Assembly (NCBI GenBank): GCA_947561715.1
Contig: OX387202.1
Coordinates: forward strand, 8,631,001 to 8,695,000
DNA from: Ascidia mentula
Taxonomy: Eukaryota > Chordata > Ascidiacea > Phlebobranchia > Ascidiidae
Length of the DNA: 64,000 bases
Direction of reading: 5' to 3'
Part shown: positions 13,356-26,500 of the stretch, in pieces
Numbering within the stretch: the first letter of the stretch is position 1
Layout of the letters: each line of letters starts with the position of its first letter
Notes under the pieces: generated by a model
The model's input: the letters and a program-made list of their open reading frames with translations, nothing else
The model's database searches: none
Told to the model about the DNA's origin: nothing
Position numbers and translations under genes: made by a program

Positions 13356-13428
13356 TGCCCCGAGTGAGGATCGAACTCACGACCTTGAGATTATGAGACT
13401 CACGCGCTGCCTACTGCGCCATCGAGGC
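13356..13428 (-). tRNA. tRNA-Met (CAT), elongator type
   Basis: On the minus strand this reads as a complete 73-base tRNA without CCA and without an intron. The acceptor stem is seven pairs (GCCTCGA with TCGGGGC, one G-T pair), the D-stem is GCGC/GCGC, the anticodon loop is CTCATAA (CAT), and the T-arm is GTGAG-TTCGATC-CTCAC. A- and B-box promoters are intact (TGGCGCAGTAGG and GTTCGATCC). A run of five Ts just downstream on the minus strand fits a Pol III terminator. The body closely matches the vertebrate elongator tRNA-Met, including the odd T-T at the base of the anticodon loop, and lacks initiator features. Confidence 0.95.
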
Positions 13429-16280
13429 GACGCGTTCCAGGCCGTAAAATAACCATTTTGTAACTACACAGACAGAAGCTACAAATTTGTTGGTAGATTT
13501 TCTGTCAATAGTGGAAACTTGTAACATTACTATAAATTATACTGTGTATGTGGTAACTGCGTTATGGGTTTTTGCAGATGACAATAGCTTTGAATGATGT
13601 GATAAGTATATAAACCACCAAGCTAACATGTAGCCTACTACCTTTAAGCAAATAAAAGGGGTTAAGGACATTTAAAGTAGAAGATTATTAAATTCGTTTT
13701 TTCCTAATACGCAATTTGTGAACTGATCTACTTGTCGTTTTCTAGTTCGTGAAGCTATGTTAATGTGAGCGTATTGAACGGAAACCAACCGTATTGTCAT
13801 CAGCTACTGCAGCGTTTTTAACCTGATCCGACGTTGCATGTCCCGGTGTATCACAATTATTTTCGCCAAAAAATATAACAAAGCATTTTTCATGGAATTA
13901 AAGTGACTGTGGGAATGTCCGACATATGTTTCACTGGCGCATCTCGAAGCTGTTGGTCAAACATTACGCGATGACATCGGCAGGAAATATTATAGGCTAT
14001 CGTCAATAGTGGGTATTGTGCGTATAATACAACGACAAACAAAACTTTGTCATGGGCAGATTTCCGATATCAAGTAAGTTTCTGTTTATACATTTGATGA
14101 AACGGTTTGTTTTGAAATCTGTTTCCTGTTTGCTTACGTCAAACAGATTTAATTTTATAAAACGATTTCCTGTCTTTGTGCAAATGTGCAAACAATTTAA
14201 TTCAATTCTTTGGTGCAATGAAAGTGCAGTAGCCTACTTCTTTCCCAAAATAGATGTTTTTTTGGCAATACAGAAAATGGTATACCCTTCCTATAACTGC
14301 CATGTCATTTTGCTTGCTGGTGAGTGCCAAGAGGATTGTTCTCCCGAGGCTGCACACAAGCTGTTCAAACAATTCCAGACCATGAATATTATTAATTTCA
14401 GACAAAGCTTTGCGTATTGCAAGTACAAACTAGGAAATCGGGACTATAAATGTATGTGAATTCACGTGCGGTTACGCCAATGCTTCGATATAAGGTGCCA
14501 TGTTTTAAGTTAACAATGTGATATAACTTTGGCATGGGATTGTGTTGGCGATAGTGCAAACTTATCATTCAGTTAAGCATAATCACTTATCAATTAATAA
14601 CTTTACCGGGTAAATGTTAGATATCGTATCGTCCGAAGCAGTCTCGATGTGCAGTCGCGTGTTTTTGGCCTATCTGCAACATCTTGACGAGGCGAAATTA
14701 GTGTGATAGTATCGCAAACTTAAGATAAGCTCAACGCTTCACACTGATAGTGGAGCTGTTTCTTGGGACAAACACTTCACCTTACGCACCCTAATGTTTG
14801 ACAAACAAAAATTTCCATGGCAGACTGCAAACAGCTATTTCCTGCGAGTCGGTTTGTAAGGTAAAATACATATGTCTGAGATTGACAAATTACACCTGTC
14901 CTATAAACAACTCAGGTATTTATATCTAAATTGAAACCAAACATAAAAGTTATTACAAATCAATTTTTCTTGAGGCAGTAACTTGGGCTTAAGCATGTTG
15001 AAATTCATTCAAACAGATGCAGGAATGACAACAATGCCTGTAATCCGGTAATTGGGGCAGAACAAATGAGTCGCAATAATCTGAGTAAGTTTGCGGCACT
15101 TCGTCTCCACGATGAGTGTCACACAAAGAAGAGCATTTAACGACATGTTGATTTTGCATCGTTCCCTCTTGTATAACATCGTTAGGAATGCAAAAAGGCG
15201 GCAATAATAGGCAGTTAAACTTTACTTCTGATTTTGAAGTTGGTTGTGTCTCGTCGTTAACCAGACTATGACCCTGCAACACCAGCACGCACCTTCGAAC
15301 AACAAAAAAACAAGCGTAGATATAAAATGTTAACCAAACATATGCATTGTGGTATTTATTCACCGCAAATAAAGTGTTAGTGTCATAACTGGATTGCCGA
15401 TAATATATAGCCTAGCCTATGTAAGACCCCATGGATCTTCAACTAACCAATAAAAAAAATACTTTTATAGGTGTACGCAAAATATATTTCCAAGTGCTGT
15501 TGAAGTAGCAACATATTTCTTAACCTATTGCATTTCGACATTTTAATGGTCGTGAAAAAAGTTTAATTCGAATCACCCTCCATTCACCTCGTATTTTTCG
15601 GGGAAATGAATTTCGCACAAACATTGCTGGCATCGTGAAGTGCGGAATGTTGGCATATAGTTTGCACCAGGTACGGAGACGCCTTTCCCTTGGGTTTTCA
15701 CCGTGTGTTGCTTAACAATGATGGTTTAAAGCAGATTATGTTGAATATTGCAAAAATTCTTTGTTGCAAACCTACGACAATCTCTCGCCTTGGGCTAGGT
15801 CATCGTTGATCTGAGTGACAATGTTTACTTTTATCTATTTACCCAAAATACAGCGATTAACTCATGACGTCAGCCGCGCAAAGTTACCCGTGGACATCTT
15901 GTTGAAAAAAAATATCAAAAAGTATTTTTATTGCAAACTATTGTATTACGCTCAACAAAATCTTTTGTGTTTAAACACTGGTCTTTAGAAAACGACGGTG
16001 ATGATATGCAAAGTAATTGTTGTGCAACGTGCTAAAAACGTGTGAACAAGTTTTAATTTAAGACTGTAGTTCATTTTGTCACGTGTGACAATTTTCTCAC
16101 AAAAATAGCATTATTTCGTTACAAGGCCTCTTTATCAAATGCATGGTCATAATTGGTCTTCGCCAAACCCATGATTACAAAGCTAAATATATTCCTAAAC
16201 GTTATCCCATCATTTAAATCCCGGCCTAAAGTGGTGTTAATTTTCAGCACACGTTCGCAAAATTGCGGCGTGAAATTAGT
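13429..16280. other. Intergenic region
   Basis: No recognised gene. A plus-strand frame (14052-14459) and minus-strand frames are AT-rich with no family signature; the best candidate (minus 14989-15363) is listed separately. No repeat with clear structure was seen. Confidence 0.4.
14989..15363 (-). CDS. Doubtful small Cys-rich ORF, 124 aa
   Basis: A single open frame on the minus strand begins MNKYHNAYVWLTFYIYACFF, which could act as a signal anchor. It ends in a Cys-rich segment (CSSLCDTHRGDE, YCDSF, HCCHSCICLNEF). No homology is recognised, no splice partner or polyadenylation signal was found, and such a frame can arise by chance in AT-rich DNA. It is listed only because the cysteine spacing and hydrophobic start resemble a small secreted protein. 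Confidence 0.18.
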   Translation of the reverse strand: MNKYHNAYVWLTFYIYACFFVVRRCVLVLQGHSLVNDETQPTSKSEVKFNCLLLPPFCIPNDVIQEGTMQNQHVVKCSSLCDTHRGDEVPQTYSDYCDSFVLPQLPDYRHCCHSCICLNEFQHA

Positions 16281-16390
16281 TATCGACAGCCGATATCGTT
16301 CGAGCTTTGGCAAATAATAGTTGAGCAGGGAATGGTGATAATGGCTCGCTCACGAGGATAAATATTTTGATAAGCGATGAGGTCGATATA
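16281..16390. promoter_or_regulatory. GATA-motif cluster upstream of ephrin gene 1
   Basis: About seven GATA or TATC cores occur within ~110 bases (TATC at 16281; GATATC at 16292; GATA at 16337, 16357, 16369 and 16385), 380-490 bases upstream of the ephrin gene 1 start codon. In ascidians maternal Gata.a is known to activate an A-class ephrin in the animal hemisphere, so this is a plausible early enhancer. The spacing and number are seen; the function is inferred. Confidence 0.4.
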
Positions 16391-16771
16391 CTCGAGTTGG
16401 CCAACGCGAGCAAGCGAGAGAAAAAGGCAGTTGGTCGAAGAGAGAGTTGGTTTCTCGGTAAATGGCCAACCGCATCGTCATTAATCAGATTCGTAGACTC
16501 ACTGGTGGCAGAACATGTCTACTCTTCGGCCTGCAGAGCCAGAGTTTTAGAAAATTTGCTTATTTTTTGATATACCGGAATGTTAGACGAAGTTGGACTG
16601 AATAAAAAAATCGTAAAATGATGCGTAACTGACTACTTATGTTTGAACTTCACAGCTTTGTCATAAAACAGTTTCTGTGTACATTTGTATGACTTAAATT
16701 TAATCAATCGACCCGTTTTGCAGAATTTAGTAGTTACATTTTAGAAAGTGTACAACTAAAAAAGCAGAAAG

Positions 16772-19700
16772 ATGAAACTGGTAATTCTTTTCCTTGCAAC
16801 AATGCTCTGTCACAGCTGCAATTCTATGCAAACAAGACACATCATTTATTGGAATTCTGTGTTATCTCCAAAGTAAGTTATAAAAAAATTGTTTGGGTTT
16901 TAATAGTTTGTCTGTGTAAAAGATAAATCATCTCTTGGGGCAGACATTTGTTTGATAGAAATCCCAGTGATGTAATCGGATTATTATAAGTAGTGCAGTA
17001 ATACGCACTGTAGAAGACGTTTACATACTTAATCTCGATTGACTGGCGAAAATTATTTCGGGGAAATAAATTTACACGTTGTTAATACAACCGCAAAAGA
17101 GGGAAAGGTTTCGAATAAATTATGGGCACCTAGAAGTAAATTGTTCACACGTCAGCCTGCAATTAACAAACGTTTTGCCATATTCGGTATTTCCACCACT
17201 ACCGTTTCGTGCAGACGTAGAGTCGTAACCAAGAAAGTTCCTACAACTTTATGGCCGTGTTTCATTGTGAATATATTTTAAATACGAATCGCCACCGCTC
17301 GTAAAATGTTTCCACCGCGTGTCCCAGCAGTCGCCATGTATTTCCGCTAAGAATCTTCTATACCCTGCGACACACATCCCACCAACAATGCGTCATTGAG
17401 TTTTTACGTATTGATTATACGACAAACTCCCATCCTGTGTGTGGATGCAAAAATGACGTAATGGCCTGATTTCAAATCCATTATGGTAGAATATTGGCGA
17501 GTTGTTTCCGTGCGGCTGCTGGCGACCTGATATCCGGTTCCCACAAGAAAACAACAATTCAGGATGTAGGTTCGACCCCCAGAGACTTACGCTGTGCTTT
17601 ATGCGAAACCGACGTTAACTGTTTACAGAAGGAACAAATTAGTTTGCCCAAATCGAAAATCGTTTGCTCGCACAGCGTGGGTTCTTTGTTTTAAACAAAA
17701 ACACAACGGACTTTTATGTCAATTGCAGATTTTTGTGCCAAGGGTCGTAAATCTTACAGCAGTGTGAGACAAGAAAGATTTAAGGGATGAAATGCCACGC
17801 GCTTTAATTGAGTTGTTTAATTGTGCATCAAACTTAAAACAACGGGCGGCAAGATGTTAACGTCGCACTATTGAATGAAAAGCTTGCAGGGCATTCGCAT
17901 TCATTGTCCAAAACTGATTATTTCGTTTGACGCCTCGTGACAAAAACACAATGAGACTCGAAAGAACCGCAAGCCGTCTTTGCAAACTCCCAACCCTAAC
18001 AATGGGAAGCTCTAAAACACGTGTTCGGCGCCTTCATCAAATAGTCGAGCCGCGAGCAAATTTATTCCTATCCCGAAACCCAACAGCAACAAACTTACAA
18101 TATTAAAGTTAATATTTGATACGGTCTCATCTTTTACTATGTGACTTGCTTTGTTTGATGATTCGTCATGCTAGCGATGCTTAGCATGGGACCGTGTTCA
18201 TTGTTTGTCCAACTTGCTCAGGCCTGTTTAGCACGATGGTCAGTTAGCCTGTTCTGAGCCACATAGCAGTGTAAATATTGGTTTTAGGCTCAGCGCGGTA
18301 CATTCATACTTGGAGGGTTGTACAAACAAGTCGCTTCTAATCGCGCCTTATCTGCTCCACGCAAAAAGAGGCCAGGCATTGGCTCGAGGCCCACTTAATC
18401 GCATTACTTTTCGCAGTCTGACAAAAACAATGAGTGTTTGGCCAAGGTGTCTGCATGCAACAAGCAAATGCGATTTATTCATTTCAGTGTTTTGGGTGTC
18501 TGTAAAAATTCGCTAAATGGGAGGGTATATCAAACTAAAACTTAATAATTTTGTTTCAGACTCAAACAACCAGATCACGTCCAGCATGTGAAGATCGGTG
18601 AATTCATGGACATTTTGTGTCCGCACCAAAGTCTCCAGGGAATTACTGGTGGTCCACGAGATCCCGCGGCTTTCAATTTGTTTAACGTTACGGAAACAGA
18701 ATACAATGAGTGTCACCCTAAAGGTCAGTATCAATTATTTGCTGTCACCGTTTGGTTTCACAGAGACGTTGCGGTTTATTGGTCAGAACAAAATGATTTA
18801 GTTTTTTTTGTTGTTGAGAAGATCGTGAGATAATTTATAAAGGTGCACGGGGTATTTAGAAACACATTCTCCTAAAGCTTTGTGAGTCGTAAGTCACATG
18901 ACGGGATTAGCATCTGATGAAATTTAATGCAATCATTTCATGGTGAAGATCAGGGCATGTTCTTGATCCATGAGTAATATTGCGCCAACGCAAAGTCTAA
19001 ATCGGAAGGGCTCCAATGCGTTGGTGCGCTATTATGACAATTAAGCGAGCCACGATCAGCTTATTGCCTACACAAATTATCGACCGTGTAATACAATTTC
19101 CGTGGTGTCCTAACTCCAGTGACGTCGCCTTGTGGGCGATTTGGTTTCTTCCTTAGTCAGTTTTGAGAAAGTAAAAAAACAGGAAAAGGAAATGAATCAA
19201 AAGCAAACTGACGTAAAAGAAATGGTTCTTTACCCCAACTTTGCGACTACACGGGAGACGGCCTAATTAATTGTTTGTCTAGTCACCGGGATATCGCATG
19301 TCACTGTTTGCGTTACTAATTGGCGCTGAAAGCTATTTGAATTTCAACGCCCCTCGGTGGTTTACAGGTTGTATACAATTGACCACTTTGTCCTTTGCGA
19401 CAACCTATTGAATGATCACACTATTTTAACGTCACATTACCCTAAAAATATAAACTGATTTTTTTCAGGACGAGGAAAGTTTCTGTTTGCCTGCAATAAA
19501 CCTGAACGTGAAAACAAGCTGACAATCAAATTTCAAACCATCAGCCCTTCTCCACTTGGCTTCAGATTCCAATATTGCGCCGATTATTATTTCATCGGTA
19601 AGTTTATGTGTAATTTAATCTCAGTGAATGGCAGAGTTGCCCGCGCTTCTTTGTGCAGAGTCATTACCGGCCGCGTTTCTGTAATACCCTCTGGTTATTT

Positions 19701-20864
19701 GTGTTTGTTATGCGAACTGCGTAGATTTAAACCAGAATTAGAGTGAGGAGGTCCGCGGCTTAAACGCGTCGCACGGTTTGCAAGATAAGAAAGCTGTAGC
19801 ATACTATAATATAAACACCTCGGGCCACAAAACTAGCCGTCGCCTAGGGAAATGTCCAGAAACGGCTTGTTGCGATGTTGGCGAAACTTTTAGACTTCGG
19901 AATTGTTTGCTGTTAGTAACAACCTTGACTTTCCTTTTGCAGCTTATCCGCGAGGTCGCCGGTCAAAACGAGGATGCAACAAAGACACTACACGGCTGCA
20001 TATACGCGTTGCATGCAAAGGTAAACATTTAGGCATATGCTACATAATTCAACCAACGATAATTCTCAATATATCGGATTTGTCGGAGACTTCTTATCTT
20101 TGCGTATAAAATAAAAACATTCCCAAAGACGATAATCCAGCTGCTGTTTGCGTTGGCGATCGTATACCTTGTTTACAGTTTTGAACGATATTAAAAATAG
20201 ATGAGAGTTTGTGTTCTTCGAAACGCAGTTGCCAATTATAGGCTCGACCAGAAGAAGTAATGAAACGTTAGCGTTTTTTCTCGTTTTACTCTTGTTTGTA
20301 ATCTCTGCTCCTCCCTAATTCTCTGTTTTGTAGCCAATGATATATGAGGCTTGCTGCAAGGCTAGTATTTATTTCGATCGCGAGAACATTTGCTCGCCGT
20401 AATATTGAATGTCACCGTTAATCAGGTGCACAGCATCCATGTTTTTAAGTTCAGGCAATCAATTATTACTTTGAGCATAGTGTTGATTTACAACTTACAA
20501 TAACCACTTGACTTGTATTTCAGACGAACCTAAATCAGAGGTTGACATGACAACCACCGAAGAAACTACAACCACCACCGTCAAAACAGCACGTGACACG
20601 AAACCTCAAGTTGTTTTGACCGATGTAAAGGAATATGAAGGCAACCACAAACTTGTAATTCCCAAGCTCGTCGATCCATTTGACGTAGAAGCTGAGTTGA
20701 GCGAAGATCATCCACGAGTGTTAAAAGTTGTTTTGGGGAACAGAGACGTTGGTGGCGACGGAAATTCCGCCTCTTCATTCACGACGTCTCTAATGAAACA
20801 AGCTTTAATGATTGTTACGTCAGTGACTATCGCAGTAACAGGATCAAGGCTAATAATCTTGTAA
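16772..20864 (+). CDS. Efna: Ephrin-A-class ligand, cluster gene 1
   Basis: Ligand for Eph receptor tyrosine kinases, probably GPI-anchored at the cell surface. Exons 16772-16872, 18560-18723, 19469-19597, 19943-20020, 20524-20864 (phases 2,1,1,1) give 270 residues. Residues 1-19 are a signal peptide. The ephrin domain starts at HIIYWNSV and includes VKIGEFMDILCPH, an N-glycosylation site in FNLFNVTETEYNEC, FLFACNKPERENKLTIKF, and the G-H-loop region ISPSPLGFRFQYCADYYF. The domain ends at RLHIRVACK. The stalk is Thr-rich (TTTEETTTTTVK). The C-terminus is hydrophobic (MIVTSVTIAVTGSRLIIL) with no cytoplasmic tail, so it is A-class and not B-class. Two oddities are an extra Cys pair shared with gene 2 and a furin-like GRRSKR just before the conserved GC. 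Which named Ciona paralogue this is cannot be told here. Confidence 0.93.
18986..19034. repeat. Hairpin-forming inverted repeat in ephrin gene 1 intron 2
   Basis: TAATATTGCGCCAACGCA is followed after ~20 bases by a near-perfect inverted copy (TGCGTTGGTGCGCTATTA). It lies within the intron between 18723 and 19469. It could form a stem of about 17 pairs with two or three mismatches. No function is known. Confidence 0.5.
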
Positions 20865-23583
20865 CAACATCAGAAATCGGACTTTCGCAGCTCCCAGATC
20901 AGTTCCCCAATGTTTTCACATATTTTTCTATCGCCTGCGTTACCACTGTGGATATTTGAAACTTTCCATAACGACGAAGAGATTCAGCATTGTGGCGGAC
21001 AAATAAAAATACTGGTGAGTATTTCATATTTGGATATGTTATCTGGACTAATCTGCTACAAATGCGTGTTTTTACTTGCTCACTATTGTTTTCTAACATT
21101 GTATTTGAGTCCATTTTATGTCCAAACCTTCCATCATAATAATCAATTGTTTTTTTCCAGAATCTTCAATATGCACATTTTCTTATGACCTCTACGTCAA
21201 CCTGCTTTTGTTTCTGCGTCGAATTCAGCCGTAACTCCATGTCACTTCGCCCCTCGTGGAATTCCTTGCCAAAGCTTTCAGCAACTGCCGTGTTCAACTT
21301 CATGTGTCAGCGGTTGCTGAACGTGCAATGAGTTTATTTTTAAGTGTTACGTTTTCTAACCACTGTCCTGTGCACTTTCATTTTCCTTTTTAAAATTGTT
21401 TCAACCTTCTGGAACATTTTTACGACTTCGCCTCATGGGAACAAATATAACTAATTCTTCTCAATGAACCTTATTTAATTTGGTCAGGCTATAAGTTGGG
21501 TGTGTAGCATCAAGACGAAAGAGCTGACGATTACGTTACTATCATCGGAAAACATATTTTATATCGCCACTTAAAAAGGACGAGCCTGTCGAATTAATGT
21601 TTCGAAAGCCAAAAATTATTGAAATGTCGCAAATGTTAGAAATGTCCGTTTGGTTGCATTAAAACACTTCAATTGTCTTCAAAATTTTAATTATAAACTT
21701 TGGCCACATTCACCCGTTAGATGGCACTAAAGACAACATTTTGTCCTGGTCGATGCCTCAGTTTGTCGAGACACACAACAAACATACGTGGGTTAATTGC
21801 CGAATCTCCATGCGGCCTAGCGATATTGCGTGATTACCGACAGTGCGGCAATTCTTCATGTAGCTGACAATTAAAATCTGAAGCTGTGGTTGACCATGCG
21901 AAAAAGTTCAATACATTGCAAAAGTTCATACAATGTAAGCATTTAACTATTGGATAGGAATAGTAAAATTTTAAACTTCGATGTTAGGATGCGATACAGA
22001 ACGTTGTCAATGTAATCCACAAAGCTCAGAACAAAACTCCATGCAGTTAGCGTCAATAAAGTCTATTTATAAGCAGAAAATTTCGCGTAAAACTACAAAG
22101 CTGCCAGATATTCACAGTCAAACATTGGTAGGACTTGTTGCAAACGATTACTGTTGTTTGTCGGAGATTGATTGGTACAAACAGAAGTGCGAGTAGTCAC
22201 TGGCTGCCAAGATTCACCCAATTAATATGACGCCACCATGACCATAAAAACGTCTGCTGATGCCATAAATCGGGTCTAAGCAGTCGTCAAACGTGTATAT
22301 TTATTGCCAACAGACGATTGAACAGCAGCGATTACAGTTTATGCCAAATATCGAATCGCCCAGATTGTGTTTAATCGTGACTGAGTTTTTACCAGCTCAC
22401 CAAAAAACGTGAAGAGAAAAAACTTACATGGAACAACTGTTAAATCAAACAACGCCTTTCGATCGACGTACTTTCAGTGATAATTCGGTCCGATTTTCCA
22501 GTAATGCGCTATGTTGTCAGGATCTTAAAAGCTGTGTGGTAAGTTTGTTGCACTGAACACCGACTTATGAGCACGAAGCGAAGAATAGTGATAGGAGTGT
22601 TAGACGGCACAAAACAACCCCCGTCTGCAACACCACTACCAGTTGCCTTTTTTTCTCGCTGTGGGCGTTCGGTTTGTTGTGTTTCGTCTTCTCGCAAGAC
22701 ATGTCTGAGCGACCGCTGAGCCTGCGCCGTTTCGCTTTTCAGAAATGCTAACATCACAGTTGAAAGCGCAGCTTCTCCAGAAAGGAGTAGATGTTTCAAG
22801 GTGTACTGGTATTGCTAGGAAGTATTATGGCAGGAATCGTATATGTTCAACGGTGCACGTTGCACATTACAAGCTATGTTATGTTGTGATAAGTACTGTA
22901 TTAATATGAGTGCCTGATACCTCGAAGCAAGTTTTACATTTTCTAATTGGCAACAGTTTATTTTGTTTATGGTGTCTGCCATTGTTATGGTCTGGGACCT
23001 AATACTGTTTTAGTCGGCGCCACACAGAAGTTGTTGTATTGGCAGTGTGGCACAATTAGGTTGATAGCCAGTGTTTACTTAAAACAACCTAGAAAGACAA
23101 CAATACGAACGAGGAATATCTGCTACAGCAGTTTGCAAATAACGATCTGTATCGTCTTTCTGAGTCTTTATGTTCATTGGCATTACAATTGATACATTTT
23201 AAGCGCCTTACGGAAACCTCAGGTCTGCAGATTGTAAGTGTATTTGTAAACTTACAACACATTTATACAAAACCTGTTAGTGCTAATGCAATGGAGGTAA
23301 AGAATGCGATTTTATTTGGTTGCATTTGTTCTGAAAACAATTACTGATACCTAATGTAAGCAAACAGCTGGTTTGTGAGCAGGAAGGCAACAGTTGTCGC
23401 GCCCCTTGTTTCTGGTTACTGACTTGATTAGGCGAAGGAATTTCTAATTACGCTTTTCATCCTCAGGGAAAACCACATGCGGTGCATTTAGGTGCTCGCA
23501 ACACAGACGTGCTAACTTTCTTGCATGTGTTTTTCGCAGTTTAGTGTTCTTTTGCGCTGTGGAAAGCTGTGCTAATGTACAAA
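20865..23583. other. Intergenic region between ephrin genes 1 and 2
   Basis: Holds the 3' UTR of ephrin gene 1 (AATAAA at 21002-21007) and the presumed promoter of gene 2. Minus-strand and plus-strand open frames here (for example minus 22509-22799) show no ephrin or other family signature. No structured repeat seen. Confidence 0.4.
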
Positions 23584-26500
23584 ATGACCCAAATTCATGT
23601 GTTTTTGATTGCCACTGTTTATTTGCTGATAAGACAAGTTGCATCAATCCCCGATCGACACGTGATCTATTGGAATATCTTCTCATCGCCGAAGTAAGTG
23701 TTGTTTGCAGTATCAACTGAGAGAAGGGAGGCATGAACCTGTGAATAACATTAAAATCTATGTTCATTACTTCACGAAAATGTTTTGTCTTTCCATAAAA
23801 CGCCCCATATTTTGGAACAAAACAACACACGTTTGAAAAACGGTTACGGCAAAGGTTTGGCAAGCAAACAGGTGCCAGGCTCTAAATGCTTATCTGCTTA
23901 CGGATTTGGACATGGGAAAGTGTTAGGACGTCTTTGTCAGCACATCGCGTCGCATAATGGGACAAAAACCAACGATGGTTGTAATCTATCAGAATAACAA
24001 ACAGTCGTGGGATAAGCTTTCGCTCCGTGCTGGAGATTGTAAAGACAATGCGACCCAATCAGCTGTGAGGATGTTGTTGTGTAGTAAATGCAACCTCACG
24101 TCCATTCAGCAATCAACTGCCAATCTTTTTGTGTTTCTCGTTAAAATCAGGTTAAGTTTCGAAATTCTTCCTCACTGGTCAACAATTCTTTTGGCTAAGG
24201 CTTATTTCATGCATCTATTCAACACTGAAACATTGCGTAGTTGTGTTGTTTTTCTGCCTATCACACGTTTATGGGGTTACTATGTAGATTTATTAAAGCC
24301 CATGTATATAATTTGTAGGAACTCATTTATTTTGATAATCGTAAGAGGATTTTATTTCCATTGACAATCATATAGTTTAGCGTTGCACCCCTGCTAATCT
24401 GGCTGATGTAAAAACGGGTTTACCTTATTTTGCAACGTTAATAACAACCAATTCCCTATTGGTATGTTTCACCTTTTAGTCTTGTGGTTGGTGGTTAATT
24501 CATCTGTCGCCAATTAATCTGTCATCGCTTGTAACACCAAACTCTATTTGTATCGAGATCGAAATGCGTGATGTTAAATGCATATAGATATACATTTATA
24601 CCTATGACATGATTCCTTGCTGAATATATAATTATATCTTTTGATCCTTTGGATGAAGATATTAAGGTAGTTGTAATATTACAAACCTATAGGTTGGTAT
24701 ATTGATGGTTACAGGGGGTATGTGGCACATGCACAGAAGCACACTTTGTAATGTCTGGTACATTTCTTAGACCGCCGTGAAATTTTTAGAATTGCAGCGC
24801 GTTAGGTTACACTGCACACGCAGCACATTGATTGATGCGCTCTGCAGCCAGTGTTTACTTAAAATCGGCAATTATTTTCGGGTCTACCCGATTTGCTCTT
24901 TGGTCAAAAAGCGTATCTGTAAGTTCGTTCTCATAGAATATTTTATCAGTCTTCATGGTAATTGACAAGTTGAAATATACTACACTTAAATGTAGAACTA
25001 TAGTTATTTGATGGCCTCGCGCTTAAGTGTCGTGATTTGTACTCATGTGAAAAGGTCACAGCTTGTAGATCAATATTACAATATGTATAGCGCCTGCGCA
25101 CTCTCGGCCAATTTGGCACCCGATGATTAACGGTCCATACGGAATAATACTTTGGCTCCAAAAGCACCGATCCATGTCGTAAGAAGTCCCTTGATGATTC
25201 CAGTAGATTGTTAATGTGCAAGAGGTGTCCGGTTCCTTACCAGGTAAAATTCCAAATAAGCAAGTTTTTCGGAGCGCCTGCAGGACAAAATGACCCTCGT
25301 CAGACAGGCCGTGTGGCGATAACGGCAATTTAAACTGTGCTTAAAGGCGTATCGCCGTTGATATCGCTAATAGCTCTTGTCTGAGAAGATTGTATAGGCG
25401 AGCACAAATCTTATCCTACCCAGGCTCGGCACGAAGCGTTGAGCTGATAGCTTGAGGCGACCTACCTCTTTAGGCAAACAAACACTATCGGCAGACACTC
25501 TCTTTCCGTTCAAAGTCGCGGCTTGTCTGCTCTCTCACCTGCAAAGATATCTGCTTTGCCCGAAAAACGCATTAAAACATCACCTTAGGTTAAATAAGTT
25601 GGTGGTTTTGGACAGAGAAGTTAAAAACCAAAGTTTTTGTAATACCGCAGTTTATCTGTCCCGAGTAAAATTGAAAAGGAACTGAAAATTTGACAAAAAT
25701 GAATTTCAAGATTTTACTTAGTGCTCCGATACGTACAAATCTATGCGTGTAAGGTGTTTTTACTAAAAAACTACGCGTAGCAGACAGCAATTTCGTGCCC
25801 GAATTGACACCAGTAACCCTTATCGACTCCAAAGCAACTACGTCAGATTCCCTTCACGGAAAGCATTTAAGTGGTGTTCTTTTTCAAAAGCCGGGGACTA
25901 GTGTTCTGACACCTTCTTTGCATCATGTTATCTGATCTTTCCAAATATTTGCTTGAGTTTTTGCTGCTTGAGCACCAAAATACGAAGCTGGCGATATTTC
26001 ACCTAAACTATCCCGCTTATCGGTTTTCTGCCTGATTTATTTTCAGACGCCCGGTGATATGTCTTCGTCCCACGTAGTTCAAGTTTTTGGGGTGTATATC
26101 ATATGAAACATCCAAAAGCATTTCAGGTAATATGACTTTTGCCTTGAAAAATAGCGTTGACGCAAGGTTGCCGAACGACAAATGTAGTTGGTCCGTGACT
26201 GGTTTATTTAGTCTCGCTTAAGTTACCATCGTAAGAAAGGTGTTGACAATTTATAGTCTGCTTGCAATCACCCACATCATCAGGCGACTGTAAAATAATA
26301 CCGTTCAACTATTTAAAAAACGCTTTAAAGTTAGATATGTTATTGTCTGAATTTGGAAGTTTGACTTGGTCTTTGGGAAATGGATAATTAAGGCTCGTCC
26401 CCATTATCAGCTATTAACACGGCTGCGGCCCGTTAAATTAGAAGCAGTGCCAATTTGAGTCACTTGTGACCGGTGATTGTCGACGTATGCCCTTCAAAAT

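Noticed and set aside
14052-14459. 135-codon plus-strand frame
   Set aside because: AT-rich, no recognisable motif, overlaps other frames on both strands.
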